Notes: generated from the sequence alone by a model not told the origin. 64,000 nucleotides of DNA from Lutimonas halocynthiae (GCF_030409835.1 NZ_JAUFQO010000012.1:124001-188000); one strand, 5' to 3'; shown: positions 52,032 through 61,699, counted from the first letter of the stretch. Made by a program: numbers and translations.

Positions 52032-52208
52032 ATGAAAAGTAAAAAAGCTTTTGCTTTGAGAGTCGAAGCCGACATTTTTAAGGAAGTGGAAAAACTGGCT
52101 AAAGAAGAGTTTCGGTCAACGAACGGTCAGATAGAATGGATGCTTAGCAAACAACTAAAAGATTCGGGTAGGCTATCTGATAAAGAAGACAGTGAAGGGC
52201 TCGCTTAA
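52032..52208 (+). CDS. Arc-family ribbon-helix-helix DNA-binding micro-protein
   Basis: A 58-residue protein, MKSKKAFALRVEADIFKE followed by VEKLAKEEFRSTNGQIEWML. The pattern of a short beta strand (KAFALRVEAD) and two helices ending in the RSTNGQIEWML turn is that of Arc-type repressors in Bacteroidota. It would dimerise and bind an operator. Together with the DUF4177 gene it forms a compact two-gene unit; a hairpin spans its stop codon. Target sites are unknown. Confidence 0.8.
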   Translation: MKSKKAFALRVEADIFKEVEKLAKEEFRSTNGQIEWMLSKQLKDSGRLSDKEDSEGLA

Positions 52209-52216
52209 GTGAGCCC
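52197..52216 (+). terminator. Hairpin across the stop codon of the ribbon-helix-helix gene
   Basis: GGGCTC and GAGCCC arms enclose GCTTAAGT, itself nearly self-complementary, and include the TAA stop. A T-rich tract starts about 15 bases downstream, so termination is likely but not canonical. Confidence 0.5.
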
Positions 52217-52234
52217 CTCAGTCATCATTATATT

Positions 52235-54364
52235 TTATTTTTTCTTTGGGTGAACTAATTTCATCTCATCGATCAATCTTTGGCTATCCGCAAATTTATC
52301 TACAATGAATAATATGTATCTGGCATCCACCATAATGTTTCTGCAGATTTCAGGATCATAATTATAATCACTCATTGTTCCTTCCCAGACGCGGTCAAAG
52401 TTCAGACCAATCAGATTTCCTTTGGCATCTATCACTGGGCTTCCTGAATTCCCGCCGGTTGTATGATTGGTTCCAATAAAATTCACAGGCATTTTACCAT
52501 CATCGGCATAATCTCCAAAGTCTTTATTGTTATAAAGTTCAATCAATTTTTCAGGAACATCAAATTCATAATCACCGGGCTGGTACTTTTCTAATACACC
52601 TTCTAGGTATGAGACAGGCTGGTAAACTACTGCGTCTTTAGGCTGATATCCTTGAACTTTTCCATAAGTAACTCTTAAAGTACCATTGGCATCAGGAAAA
52701 AATCGCTCATCCGGAAAAGTTTCAATCAAGGCCTTCATATACACTTTTTGAACTGCTTTGATCTGAAGGTTTAGATCTTGGTATTTTGGATCGATGTTTT
52801 GATAGAAATTATCAACCAATGTTTTACCAAAAGCATAACCCGGATCTTCATTTATTTTTTTGATCACCTCATCTGAAGAACCTGAAAGCATGGTAGTCAT
52901 AGCTTCTAAGTTTGTAAGACTAGAATTAGTGTATATACTTTTAGATAATTCTGAAATATCCGCACTTTTTAGTGATTCACTCAGATAAGCTTGAGGACTT
53001 TCATCCTTATATAAAGTCAGTAGCTTTTCAAATACGTCTTGATCAACATCTGCATTATAGTTTTTATAGAAACCTTTATAAGAATTTAATAGCGTGGTTC
53101 TTGCCTCATCAAACTCATCAGGGTTTTTTAAAATACTTCTCTCAAATCTATACAGTTTAACTGTGGCATTTAAAATTTCTACATTTCTGTATACTACTTC
53201 AACCCAATAATCACGAGCAACTGAAACTTCTTCAATATCATTATATAATTTATCAAAGTCATTTAACAAAGAAGCATATTCAGGTTTGTTCTTGTTTTTT
53301 TCTTGAAACTCAACTTCAAGAGCTTGCTTTTTTTCTACAGCCTTCGATTTTGTTAATCCTTGACTCTCTCCAATCCATTTTTTCCAATAATTGGCAATTC
53401 GAGCATATTTTGAAGCATATTGAATTTTGATCGTGGCATCTTTTCTCATATAGCCATCAACTATCTTAAGAGATTCATCCCTTATTTTAATTTTTGGAGG
53501 ATTCAATTTGTTCACTATTTGATCGATGGCAACTGAAGGAAGGTACTCACTTGTTCTTCCAGGGAAACCAAATACCATTGTAAAATCATTTTCTGATACC
53601 CCGTCTAATGAGATAGGAAGGAAATGTTTCGGATCATAAGGCACATTGTCTTCACTGTATTCAGCTGGCTGATTTTGTTTGTTGGCATAAATTCTAAACA
53701 ATGAAAAATCACCAGTATGACGCGGCCACATCCAATTATCAGTATCAGAACCAAACTTCCCGATAGAAGTTGGAGGCGCCCCAACCAGTCTGATGTCTTT
53801 AAATGTTTCAGTCACAAATAAGAGGTACTGATTTCCATCGAACATTGACTTGACTTTAAGGTCTTGCCATGTTTCTTTTTTGGCTTTTTCCTTAGCCTTG
53901 TTAATATGTTGGTCAATTAATTGTTGTTGCTCTTTAAGACTGGCCGAACTGGGAATGTCTTTTAAAACTTCTTTTGTGATATCGTCAATTCTAACAATAA
54001 GCGTAGCCACCATCCCTTTATTAGGAAGTTCGTCATCCATTGTTTTAGCCCAGAATCCATCTTCAAGATAATCATGCTCTACTGAAGAATGTGATTGTAT
54101 CGCACCATATCCACAGTGATGATTCGTTAAAAGTAATCCACTATCTGAGATGATCTCCGAAGTACAGCCTCCGTTAAAATGAACAATAGCATCTTTTAAG
54201 CTGGAATGATTCACGTCATAAATATCTTTAGCGCTCAATTCGCTACCAAGACTTTTCATTTCTTTTTCGTTCATACCTTCTAGTAGTGAAGGTATCCACA
54301 TGCCCCCTTGCTGGGCATTAATTTGCAGTACAAGGAAGAGCATAAGTATTTTAATGATTTTCAT
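52235..54364 (-). CDS. S46 family dipeptidyl-peptidase, DPP11-like
   Basis: A 709-residue exported serine peptidase that releases N-terminal dipeptides. Signal peptide MKIIKILMLFLVLQINAQ; the mature start is QGGMWIPSLL. Triad blocks: His in LLLTNHHCGYG (about 83), Asp in SDTDNWMWPRHTGDFSLF, Ser in TTGGNSGSPVIDA. In LNFDRVWEGTMSD an Arg occupies the place that in Porphyromonas DPP11 (Arg673) gives Asp/Glu preference, whereas DPP7 has Gly. So an acidic-residue specificity is inferred. Monocistronic. Confidence 0.92.
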   Translation of the reverse strand: MKIIKILMLFLVLQINAQQGGMWIPSLLEGMNEKEMKSLGSELSAKDIYDVNHSSLKDAIVHFNGGCTSEIISDSGLLLTNHHCGYGAIQSHSSVEHDYLEDGFWAKTMDDELPNKGMVATLIVRIDDITKEVLKDIPSSASLKEQQQLIDQHINKAKEKAKKETWQDLKVKSMFDGNQYLLFVTETFKDIRLVGAPPTSIGKFGSDTDNWMWPRHTGDFSLFRIYANKQNQPAEYSEDNVPYDPKHFLPISLDGVSENDFTMVFGFPGRTSEYLPSVAIDQIVNKLNPPKIKIRDESLKIVDGYMRKDATIKIQYASKYARIANYWKKWIGESQGLTKSKAVEKKQALEVEFQEKNKNKPEYASLLNDFDKLYNDIEEVSVARDYWVEVVYRNVEILNATVKLYRFERSILKNPDEFDEARTTLLNSYKGFYKNYNADVDQDVFEKLLTLYKDESPQAYLSESLKSADISELSKSIYTNSSLTNLEAMTTMLSGSSDEVIKKINEDPGYAFGKTLVDNFYQNIDPKYQDLNLQIKAVQKVYMKALIETFPDERFFPDANGTLRVTYGKVQGYQPKDAVVYQPVSYLEGVLEKYQPGDYEFDVPEKLIELYNNKDFGDYADDGKMPVNFIGTNHTTGGNSGSPVIDAKGNLIGLNFDRVWEGTMSDYNYDPEICRNIMVDARYILFIVDKFADSQRLIDEMKLVHPKKK

Positions 54365-54398
54365 TGAATTGTATTTTGAATTAGTAAAAAGTACTTGC

Positions 54399-54406
54399 CA
54401 AAGTTA
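54399..54406 (-). promoter_or_regulatory. Candidate -7 box for the S46 peptidase gene
   Basis: Minus-strand TAACTTTG matches TAnnTTTG, 34 bases before the ATG at 54364. Confidence 0.45.
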
Positions 54407-54443
54407 CTATTTTTGAAGGCGATTTTCAGTTGTTTTTGAAAGA

Positions 54444-55460
54444 TTAATTCTTTTTAAACGGGTTTTTGCTCTCTAACCAATCCATGCCTTTTTCAAAAGA
54501 TTTTGGAGGATCAAATCGGTACCCAACAAATATCTTAAAATACCCTCTCACGCTATCAAATTGAATAACTGATTGTTCATCTCTGTTGGTAGCATTACCC
54601 ACTAAGGCAGTACCTCCGTAAAAACGCTTAGAGTTATAGCCTAAGCCAATTTGTGTGCTAATATTACCGACTAAATTTGTGTGCCGTGAAGTGACGTCTG
54701 GCAAATCATCTCCCACTCTGGTTATCAATTTGTTAAATTCAACCCCCAGACCTCCTGACAAACCAAGGTTAGAATACCAGTTTTTATTAATTACAAAGGT
54801 GTAGTAATAACCTGCATTAAGGATGGTAAAAAAGCTTTTTATATCCTGTGGTGTGGTTTCATCTGTAATTTCAAAATAACCATAATAAAGGCTGGGTATA
54901 AAACTTCCTGCGCTCTTTGTTTGAATTTCATTCTGATTGACAACGGCTTTGAATGAATAGTTTTCGTTAAACCTATATAAAGTAGTTCCTGTTATATTTA
55001 ATGTTTTGAGATCAGGTAAAATAATGTAGTCATTGTTAATTTCAATGAGATTCAAATTTGATTCATCGAAAGCTTCAATATAATAGCCTTTAATTTTATT
55101 AAACTCAAAATTTTGCAGAAAATCTTTATAAAAGATATCTAGCGATAACCTGAATATATTCGTTTTGCCTTTAAGATCAGAATCAGCTCCTTGTAAAAAC
55201 TTTGGAGAAAATCCCACTTTCAATGACAGAAACCGATAGTTAATGGCAACTGCAAGTCTAAGGTTTGTATTGGGTTTAATTGAATAACTCTCATTGGGGG
55301 CATCATAAACATAAGACCTGACATCATTGTCCAGATCTAGTCTAAGGTTCAATGTGTTATTCATTTTGGTAAAATAACTATTGCTGGTTGAGTCTTCTTC
55401 TAATTGAGCCATTAGTAGAGCGGGCATTATCAACAAAAAAACAAATAAAAATCGCCTCAT
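54444..55460 (-). CDS. DUF4421 family outer-membrane barrel protein
   Basis: A 338-residue protein with a signal peptide (RFLFVFLLIMPALLMAQ). The block NTLNLRLDLDNDVRSYVY and SIKPNTNLRLAVAINYRFLSLKVGFSP are typical of DUF4421; the long run of short beta strands and an IFVGYRF segment near the end suggest a barrel. Unknown function; restricted to Bacteroidota as far as I recall. It lies 79 bases upstream of the S46 peptidase gene on the same strand and could be co-transcribed. Confidence 0.82.
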   Translation of the reverse strand: MRRFLFVFLLIMPALLMAQLEEDSTSNSYFTKMNNTLNLRLDLDNDVRSYVYDAPNESYSIKPNTNLRLAVAINYRFLSLKVGFSPKFLQGADSDLKGKTNIFRLSLDIFYKDFLQNFEFNKIKGYYIEAFDESNLNLIEINNDYIILPDLKTLNITGTTLYRFNENYSFKAVVNQNEIQTKSAGSFIPSLYYGYFEITDETTPQDIKSFFTILNAGYYYTFVINKNWYSNLGLSGGLGVEFNKLITRVGDDLPDVTSRHTNLVGNISTQIGLGYNSKRFYGGTALVGNATNRDEQSVIQFDSVRGYFKIFVGYRFDPPKSFEKGMDWLESKNPFKKN

Positions 55461-55771
55461 AATAAATGGTCAAAACCCGTAATAAATATAAAGCAATAAT
55501 AAATAAAGATTTGCTTATTACGCATTAATTAGATTGATTTTTAAAATGATTCCACATCCGATATTTCGGTGTTGACATATTAGTTGAAGCTACTAATAGT
55601 TAGTTTAATTGTTACTGCACTGATAAAAACAAAGTGTTCAATTTAATGGTACTAAGCTAAAGTCACTCACATCTTTTTCAAAATGTGGTAGATAGGATAA
55701 AATTAATTGAAGATGAAAAGGAGTTAAAATGCCAAGAGTTTTTATATATTTAGCCAGCTAAAAAGAACCCT
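55461..55771. other. Divergent intergenic region before the M14 peptidase gene
   Basis: 311 bases with no supported coding frame. TATATTTA (55745-55752), one base off the -7 consensus, lies 20 bases before the M14 start. Nothing else was recognised. Confidence 0.4.
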
Positions 55772-58309
55772 ATGACCCGAATTTTACTTGCCATTATAAC
55801 TTTATTTCTTTTTAATCAATTTAGCTATTCTCAAACAAAATCACCCAAAGAATTTTTAGGATATGAGTTGGGATCTAGATTCTCAAGACATCATCAGGTT
55901 GTTGACTATTTTGAATATGTATCGAGCAGTAGTGATAATGTGAAGTTGATAAAGTACGGAGAGACTTATGAGAAAAGATCGTTGAACCTTGCCATTGTAA
56001 CTTCCCCCAATAACTTTTCTAAATTAGAAGAAATTCGCAACAACCAGCTTCGATCAGCAAGGTTAATTGAAGGTGATTCGGGAGAGCAAGATATTGCCAT
56101 AGTATGGTTGAGTTATAATGTTCACGGAAACGAATCGGTTAGCACTGAGGTGGCCATGCAAACACTTTTTGAATTGGTCAATCCTGAAAATTCAGAGACA
56201 AAAAAATGGTTAGAAAATACAGTTGTGATCATTGACCCTTGTATCAACCCTGATGGCAGAGAACGCTATGTAAATTGGTATTCGCAAAAATCAAATAGTC
56301 CTTATAATAAAAATCCAGATGCAATCGAACATCATGAGCCTTGGCCTGGAGGAAGGGCTAACCATTATTTGTTTGATTTGAATCGAGACTGGGCATGGGC
56401 AACTCAAATTGAAACAAAACAGCGATTGGTCGTATATAATTCATGGATGCCTCATGTGCATGTCGATTTTCATGAACAAGGTGTGAATTCACCTTATTAT
56501 TTTGCCCCGGCAGCTAAGCCTTATCATGAAGTGGTTTCTTCCTTTCAAAAGGATTTTCAAAAAGTTGTTGGAAAGAATCACGCTAAATATTTTGATGAAA
56601 AAGGCTGGTTGTATTTTACAAGAGAAGAGTTTGATTTATTGTATCCTAGTTACGGAGATACCTACCCGATGTTTAATGGAGCCATTGGAATGACTTATGA
56701 ACAAGGGGGCAGTGGTGCCGCCGGACTAGGTGTTAAAATTAAGGATGGTAGTGAATTGACATTAAAAGACAGGATAAGTCATCACTTGACTACCGGACTT
56801 TCGACTATTGAAGTGAGTTCTATAAACGCAACACTTCTTCAAAATGAATTCAAGCAGTATTTTAAAAAGGCCGAAGAAAAGCCAATGGGCCCTGTTGCAT
56901 CTTATTTAATTAAAAACCACAAGGATGATAAAATTACCAGTTTAATAAAGTTATTAGACCTGCACGATATTGAATATGGTAATCCGAGTTCAACAGGATC
57001 TTTAAAGGGATATAGTTATAAAAAGAACAGTGAATCAAAAGTATCCATTGATCAAAATGATTTGGTTATTAGTTTATACCAGCCCAAATCAAATCTGATA
57101 AAGGCTTTGTTTGAGGCTCAGACCAAATTAAATGATTCATTAACCTATGATATCACGGCCTGGTCTTTACCATTTGCAAGAGGTCTTGATGCTTATGCTA
57201 TCAATAGTAAAATAGAGGCAGCACCTTATAAGATTTCGGAAAATACTGCTGATACACTTTCGATTGAAAAACCGTATGCATATATTTCAAAATGGAATAG
57301 TATTGATGACGTGAGTTTTCTTTCATATTTACTTAAAAACAAAGTGAAAGTCAGGTTTACCAATAAGTCATTTAACCTGAATCAGGTCACATACGCACCC
57401 GGAACACTACTTTTAACAAGGGCTGGTAATGAGAATTTGAAAGGTTTTGATTCGATAGTTACATCAGGCGCTAAACGATTTGATCGTATGGCAATACCAG
57501 CCAAAACAGGAATGGTGACCAGTGGCGTTGATTTTGGGTCGAATAAAGTATCATTTCTGAAAGCACCAAAAGTTGCTGTTTTAGCTGGGGATAATGTTTC
57601 TCCTTATAATTTTGGGGCGATCTGGCATTTTTTCGAACAACAAATTGCTTATGAAATCACAGTAATCAACACATCATATCTTTCAAACATACAACTGCAC
57701 AAGTATAATGTAATCGTTTTACCAACAGGGTATTATAATGATATTATCGATAAAAAAATATTAAAAAAATTGAATACCTGGGTTGAGGCTGGAGGAAAAA
57801 TAGTAGCCTTTGGCGCTGCGATTTCTGTATTTGAATCATCTGATGATTTTGAAATAGCTAAGTTTGGCAATAAGAAATTGAAGGAGCAAGACAAGAAAAG
57901 AAAAGATTCGATAAAGAATAAGTCTCGATTGATAACTTATGATTTAAGAGAAAGAAATTATATATCTCATAAAGTAAGTGGTAGTGTTTTTAAGACATCT
58001 TTAGATCATACAAACCCATTAGGTTTCGGCTATATGAATACCTATTATAGTCTTAAAACAAATAGCAGCAGATATGCTTATTTAAAGAACGGTTATAATG
58101 TGGGTGTTATTAAGAATAAAACAGATAAGATAAGTGGTTTTGCAGGTAGCAATGCGCTTGCCACTATTGATGAATCATTGGTGTATGGCGTGGAGAAAAA
58201 GGGTAAAGGTAGGCTTGTTTATTTGGTAGATGACCCATTGTTTAGAAATTTCTGGGAAAATGGAAAACTACTTTTCAGTAATGCCATTTTTATGGTTGGG
58301 AACGATTAA
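55772..58309 (+). CDS. M14 family zinc carboxypeptidase with C-terminal GATase-like domain
   Basis: An 845-residue exported peptidase (signal peptide ILLAIITLFLFNQFSYS). The catalytic domain (about 20-350) has the zinc motif YNVHGNES (HxxE), PCINPDGRERYVNW with Arg, VHVDFHEQG for the second His, and GAIGMTYEQGGSG with the catalytic Glu. Residues about 600-700 form a class I glutamine-amidotransferase-like fold (KVAVLAGDNVSPYNFG, NVIVLPTGYYND, WVEAGGKIVAFGAA) but without a nucleophilic Cys. DUF819 follows after 20 bases and is probably co-transcribed. Confidence 0.9.
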   Translation: MTRILLAIITLFLFNQFSYSQTKSPKEFLGYELGSRFSRHHQVVDYFEYVSSSSDNVKLIKYGETYEKRSLNLAIVTSPNNFSKLEEIRNNQLRSARLIEGDSGEQDIAIVWLSYNVHGNESVSTEVAMQTLFELVNPENSETKKWLENTVVIIDPCINPDGRERYVNWYSQKSNSPYNKNPDAIEHHEPWPGGRANHYLFDLNRDWAWATQIETKQRLVVYNSWMPHVHVDFHEQGVNSPYYFAPAAKPYHEVVSSFQKDFQKVVGKNHAKYFDEKGWLYFTREEFDLLYPSYGDTYPMFNGAIGMTYEQGGSGAAGLGVKIKDGSELTLKDRISHHLTTGLSTIEVSSINATLLQNEFKQYFKKAEEKPMGPVASYLIKNHKDDKITSLIKLLDLHDIEYGNPSSTGSLKGYSYKKNSESKVSIDQNDLVISLYQPKSNLIKALFEAQTKLNDSLTYDITAWSLPFARGLDAYAINSKIEAAPYKISENTADTLSIEKPYAYISKWNSIDDVSFLSYLLKNKVKVRFTNKSFNLNQVTYAPGTLLLTRAGNENLKGFDSIVTSGAKRFDRMAIPAKTGMVTSGVDFGSNKVSFLKAPKVAVLAGDNVSPYNFGAIWHFFEQQIAYEITVINTSYLSNIQLHKYNVIVLPTGYYNDIIDKKILKKLNTWVEAGGKIVAFGAAISVFESSDDFEIAKFGNKKLKEQDKKRKDSIKNKSRLITYDLRERNYISHKVSGSVFKTSLDHTNPLGFGYMNTYYSLKTNSSRYAYLKNGYNVGVIKNKTDKISGFAGSNALATIDESLVYGVEKKGKGRLVYLVDDPLFRNFWENGKLLFSNAIFMVGND

Positions 58310-58329
58310 TTTAATTTAAAGATATAAAT

Positions 58330-59637
58330 ATGGATAATGCACCAATGTTTACGAGTGATACGATAGTGTTTGGTCTGCTTATGATCTCACTGGGAATCAT
58401 TTTTTACACTTCTTCAAAGAAGGAAGGATTTTGGTTTAAGTTTTATAAAATTGTACCTGCGCTGTTTATGGCTTATATGCTACCAGCGGTTTTGACAACG
58501 TTTGGCTTAATAGCTCCTGAATGGGAAACAGTATCCGAATCAGGTGATGTTGAAAAGCATTCTTCTAACTTATATTATATGTCAAGCCGCTATTTACTGC
58601 CAGCAGCATTGGTTTTAATGACCTTAAGCATTGATTTGAAAGCAGTTTTTAATTTGGGATGGAAGGCACTTGCCATGTTCTTTACAGGAACGGTAGGTAT
58701 CGTTATTGGAGGACCGATTGCAATTCTTGCGATGTCAGTTATTTATCCTGAGGCTTTAAATGGGGCAGGACCTGATGCGGTATGGAGAGGTCTTTCAACT
58801 CTTGCAGGAAGCTGGATAGGAGGGGGCGCCAATCAAACCGCCATGCTCGAGATCTATGGTTACAATCAAAAGCTATATGGAGGAATGGTATTTGTGGATA
58901 TCGTTGTGGCCAATATCTGGATGGCGATCATTCTGATTGGAGTCGGAAAATCAAAAGGAATAGACAAATGGTTGAAGTCTGATACGGCGGCAATTGAAGA
59001 ACTGAAAGAAAAGGTGAGCTCGTTTTCTAAAAAAGTGGAACGTAACCCAAGCTTGACAGACTTGATGATCATGATCGCATTAGCCTTCGGTACTGTTAGT
59101 TTGGCTCATTTATGCGCTGGATATCTCAGTGAATTTTTCAGTGATTTTGTGGGTGGTATGGAAAATGTCACCGTAAAAAATATTTTTACTTTTCTAGGAT
59201 CTTCATTTTTCTGGATGATCAGTTTGTCAACAATAGGAGCGATACTCTTATCATTTACCAAGGCGAGGACCTATGAAGGAGCAGGAGCAAGTAAAATAGG
59301 GAGTGTATTTATTTATATTCTGGTGGCTTCTATCGGTATGAAAATGGACCTTACATTGATTCTGGATAATATTGGTTTAGTAGGTATTGGACTTATTTGG
59401 ATGACTATTCATGCTTTATTACTCATTTTAGTAGCGAAATTAATCAGAGCCCCTTATTTCTTCTTAGCCGTTGGAAGTCAGGCAAATGTTGGGGGAGCGG
59501 CCTCAGCCCCTATAGTAGCGGCGGCCTTTCATCCATCATTGGCCACAGTAGGTGTTCTACTGGCAGTATTTGGTTACGCAGTTGGAACAATTGCGGCGAT
59601 TGGATGCACCATTTTGATGCAATTGGTCTCACCTTAA
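58330..59637 (+). CDS. DUF819 family membrane protein
   Basis: A 435-residue membrane protein with about 11-12 helices. Two repeated halves are visible through the blocks WRGLSTLAGSWIGGGANQTAML and FFLAVGSQANVGGAASAPIVAAAF, as in CitMHS-like transporters. DUF819 (YjcL) proteins are suspected transporters; no substrate is established. The operon with an exported carboxypeptidase suggests uptake of amino acids or peptides, an inference only. Confidence 0.88.
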   Translation: MDNAPMFTSDTIVFGLLMISLGIIFYTSSKKEGFWFKFYKIVPALFMAYMLPAVLTTFGLIAPEWETVSESGDVEKHSSNLYYMSSRYLLPAALVLMTLSIDLKAVFNLGWKALAMFFTGTVGIVIGGPIAILAMSVIYPEALNGAGPDAVWRGLSTLAGSWIGGGANQTAMLEIYGYNQKLYGGMVFVDIVVANIWMAIILIGVGKSKGIDKWLKSDTAAIEELKEKVSSFSKKVERNPSLTDLMIMIALAFGTVSLAHLCAGYLSEFFSDFVGGMENVTVKNIFTFLGSSFFWMISLSTIGAILLSFTKARTYEGAGASKIGSVFIYILVASIGMKMDLTLILDNIGLVGIGLIWMTIHALLLILVAKLIRAPYFFLAVGSQANVGGAASAPIVAAAFHPSLATVGVLLAVFGYAVGTIAAIGCTILMQLVSP

Positions 59638-59675
59638 ATCAGTGAATTATGTATCGGATTATTCAATTTTTCTAA

Positions 59676-59683
59676 TATATTTG
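59676..59683 (+). promoter_or_regulatory. -7 box for the DUF4369 lipoprotein gene
   Basis: TATATTTG, exact TAnnTTTG, 23 bases before the ATG at 59707. Confidence 0.6.
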
Positions 59684-59706
59684 CGCACTGATAAAAACCA
59701 ATTATA

Positions 59707-60405
59707 ATGAAGAAGATAGGTCTGTTAATTTTAGGAGCAATTGCTGTTATTGCCTGTAGCAAAGAGAATGAAAACACAATGTATGTAAAGGCATCAGTTA
59801 AGGGACTTAAAAAAGGTACTTTTTATTTGCAGAAACAGGTTGATTCACTGATCGTATCAGTTGATTCTATTCATGTTGACGGTACAGAAGATTTCTTAAT
59901 GACCGATGAGGTAATTAGCCCTGAAATGTATTATTTGACCTTGGGTAATAGCTCGAAAAGAGTTTCATTTTTTGGTGAAAAGGACACGGTAACTATTGTT
60001 TCTCAGCTCGATCTTTTTGATGTAAAGGCAAAAATAAAGGGATCAACAAATCAAGACCTGCTTACTAAATTTTCTGACATGCAGAAGAATTTTAACAATC
60101 AGAAACTTGATTTGATTAAAGAAGAATATGAAGCCCGTAAAATAGGTAGTCAGGATTCAATTGATCAGGTGGCGGTTAAATTAAAAAAATGGCAGAGAAA
60201 AAGGTATTTGTATATGACCAACTTTGCTGTGACCAACTCAGACTATGAAGTAGCTCCATATGTAGCATTGACCGAGCTAGTTAATGCAAATATTAAGTTA
60301 CTCGATACAGTAAATAAATCGATGAGTCCTAAAGTAAGAGCTTCTAAATACGGACAGCAATTGGTTAAATTTGTCGATGACATTAAAAGTACAGAAGGAC
60401 AATAA
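59707..60405 (+). CDS. DUF4369-domain lipoprotein
   Basis: A 232-residue lipoprotein with lipobox AVIACS (Cys about residue 17). Residues about 25-115 are a DUF4369 beta domain (VKASVKGLKKGTFYLQKQVDSL, FFGEKDTVTIVSQLD), which in longer proteins precedes a thioredoxin-like domain. Here the thioredoxin part is absent and a helical C-terminal half (LIKEEYEARKIGSQD, LKKWQRKRYLYMTNF) takes its place. It may be an envelope stress or redox accessory protein. Converges on the AIM24 gene. Confidence 0.82.
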   Translation: MKKIGLLILGAIAVIACSKENENTMYVKASVKGLKKGTFYLQKQVDSLIVSVDSIHVDGTEDFLMTDEVISPEMYYLTLGNSSKRVSFFGEKDTVTIVSQLDLFDVKAKIKGSTNQDLLTKFSDMQKNFNNQKLDLIKEEYEARKIGSQDSIDQVAVKLKKWQRKRYLYMTNFAVTNSDYEVAPYVALTELVNANIKLLDTVNKSMSPKVRASKYGQQLVKFVDDIKSTEGQ

Positions 60406-60411
60406 TAAGCG

Positions 60412-61212
60412 TTAAAATCGATTATCGCCATCAAGTAGATCTCCTAGACCTCCAAGGACACTTCCTTCCCCTTTTTGCTTTCCTCCTTTAGAAGGAGCAT
60501 GAGCTAATATTCTATCTGCTAACCTGCTGAAAGGGAGGGATTGAATGGCAACAGTACCAGGGCCGGTAAGCGTGGCAAAAAATATGCCTTCACCTCCAAA
60601 AATAGTATTTCTGATTCCTCCTACAAACTCGATATCATAATTCACAGAAGTACTAAAACCAACGATACAACCTGTATCTACTTTTAATACTTCTCCTGCT
60701 TTCAGTTCTTTTTTAACAACGGTACCACTTGCATGCAAAAAAGCCATGCCGTCACCTTCTATTTTTTCCATGATAAAGCCTTCGCCACCAAAAAATCCTC
60801 TGCCTAGTTTTTTTGAAAACTCAATACTTATTGAAACACCTTTGGCAGCGCATAAAAAAGCATCTTTTTGACAGATAAAACTGCCTTGAAACTCCTTAAG
60901 ATTAACAGGGATAATCTTGCCCGGATAAGGGGAGGCAAAAGAAACTTTCCTCTTGGTAGGAGCCGTATTGGTAAAAACAGTCATAAATAGACTTTCCCCT
61001 GTCAGTAGTCTTTTCCCGGCTGAAAATAATTTTCCTAAAATATCTTTGGATTGGCCAGAACCATCTCCAAAGATGGTATCCATTTTTACGAGGTCATCCA
61101 TCATCATAAAGCTACCTGCTTCGGCAACCACACCTTCTTGAGGATCTAGTTCAACTTCGACAAATTGCATTTCCTCACCGTATATTTTATAATCTATTTC
61201 ATGTGCCTTCAT
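60412..61212 (-). CDS. TIGR00266/AIM24 family protein
   Basis: A 266-residue protein of the AIM24 family, a double-psi/beta-helix-like fold. Diagnostic blocks: FVEVELDPQEGVVAEAGSFMMMDD, LFMTVFTNTAP, GGEGFIMEKIEGDGMAFLHASGT and FGGEGIFFATLTGPG. In yeast AIM24 is a mitochondrial inner-membrane protein needed for cristae; in bacteria function is unknown. Likely co-transcribed with the DUF4442 gene 22 bases upstream. Confidence 0.9.
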   Translation of the reverse strand: MKAHEIDYKIYGEEMQFVEVELDPQEGVVAEAGSFMMMDDLVKMDTIFGDGSGQSKDILGKLFSAGKRLLTGESLFMTVFTNTAPTKRKVSFASPYPGKIIPVNLKEFQGSFICQKDAFLCAAKGVSISIEFSKKLGRGFFGGEGFIMEKIEGDGMAFLHASGTVVKKELKAGEVLKVDTGCIVGFSTSVNYDIEFVGGIRNTIFGGEGIFFATLTGPGTVAIQSLPFSRLADRILAHAPSKGGKQKGEGSVLGGLGDLLDGDNRF

Positions 61213-61234
61213 AAGAAAAGGTATTAATTGCTAT

Positions 61235-61699
61235 TTATTTTTTAGATTTTAATTTGATACTCCAAGTGAATTCAAAACTGCTAACCATTTCATTATCTTG
61301 ATCAAATCCGGTAGCTTTTAAGACAAGGCTTTGGCCTTCTTTTGTATTGATAGCCGTATCTATTACTTTGTCAATGACTGCGCCTTCATCACAAGAAAAA
61401 ATAATTTTCCCTGTCGCTTTTTTATGAAAACTCCCTTCTTGCTTTACCACTAACATCGATATTTTTGATCCGGATTCCTCTATTTTTTTGATCATAAGGA
61501 TCCCGGTAACGAGTTCAGCGGCCATACCTTGTGTTGCCCAGTAAAGTGACTTGAATGGATTCTGATTTATCCACCGATGTTTGACGTATGCAGTTGCTTT
61601 TTCATCTGTAATACTGCTCACACGGACCCCAGAAATATAGGCAGAAGGCAGTTTAAATAATAAAAATCGGTTTAAATTCTTAACGTTTATTTTCGGCAT
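61235..61699 (-). CDS. DUF4442 hotdog-fold protein
   Basis: A 154-residue protein of the DUF4442 family, related to hotdog-fold thioesterases. Visible are KLPSAYISGVRVSSITDEKATAYVKHRWINQNPFKSLYWATQGMAAE, whose NPFKSLYWA segment is the family signature, and a beta-rich C-terminus (FTWSIKLKSKK). Acyl-CoA thioesterase activity is plausible but unproven. First of two minus-strand genes with the AIM24 homologue. Confidence 0.83.
   Translation of the reverse strand: MPKINVKNLNRFLLFKLPSAYISGVRVSSITDEKATAYVKHRWINQNPFKSLYWATQGMAAELVTGILMIKKIEESGSKISMLVVKQEGSFHKKATGKIIFSCDEGAVIDKVIDTAINTKEGQSLVLKATGFDQDNEMVSSFEFTWSIKLKSKK

Noticed and set aside
55617-55630. 14 bases (GCACTGATAAAAAC) also present at 59685-59698
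   Set aside because: Short, AT-rich and without common structure around it; probably chance.
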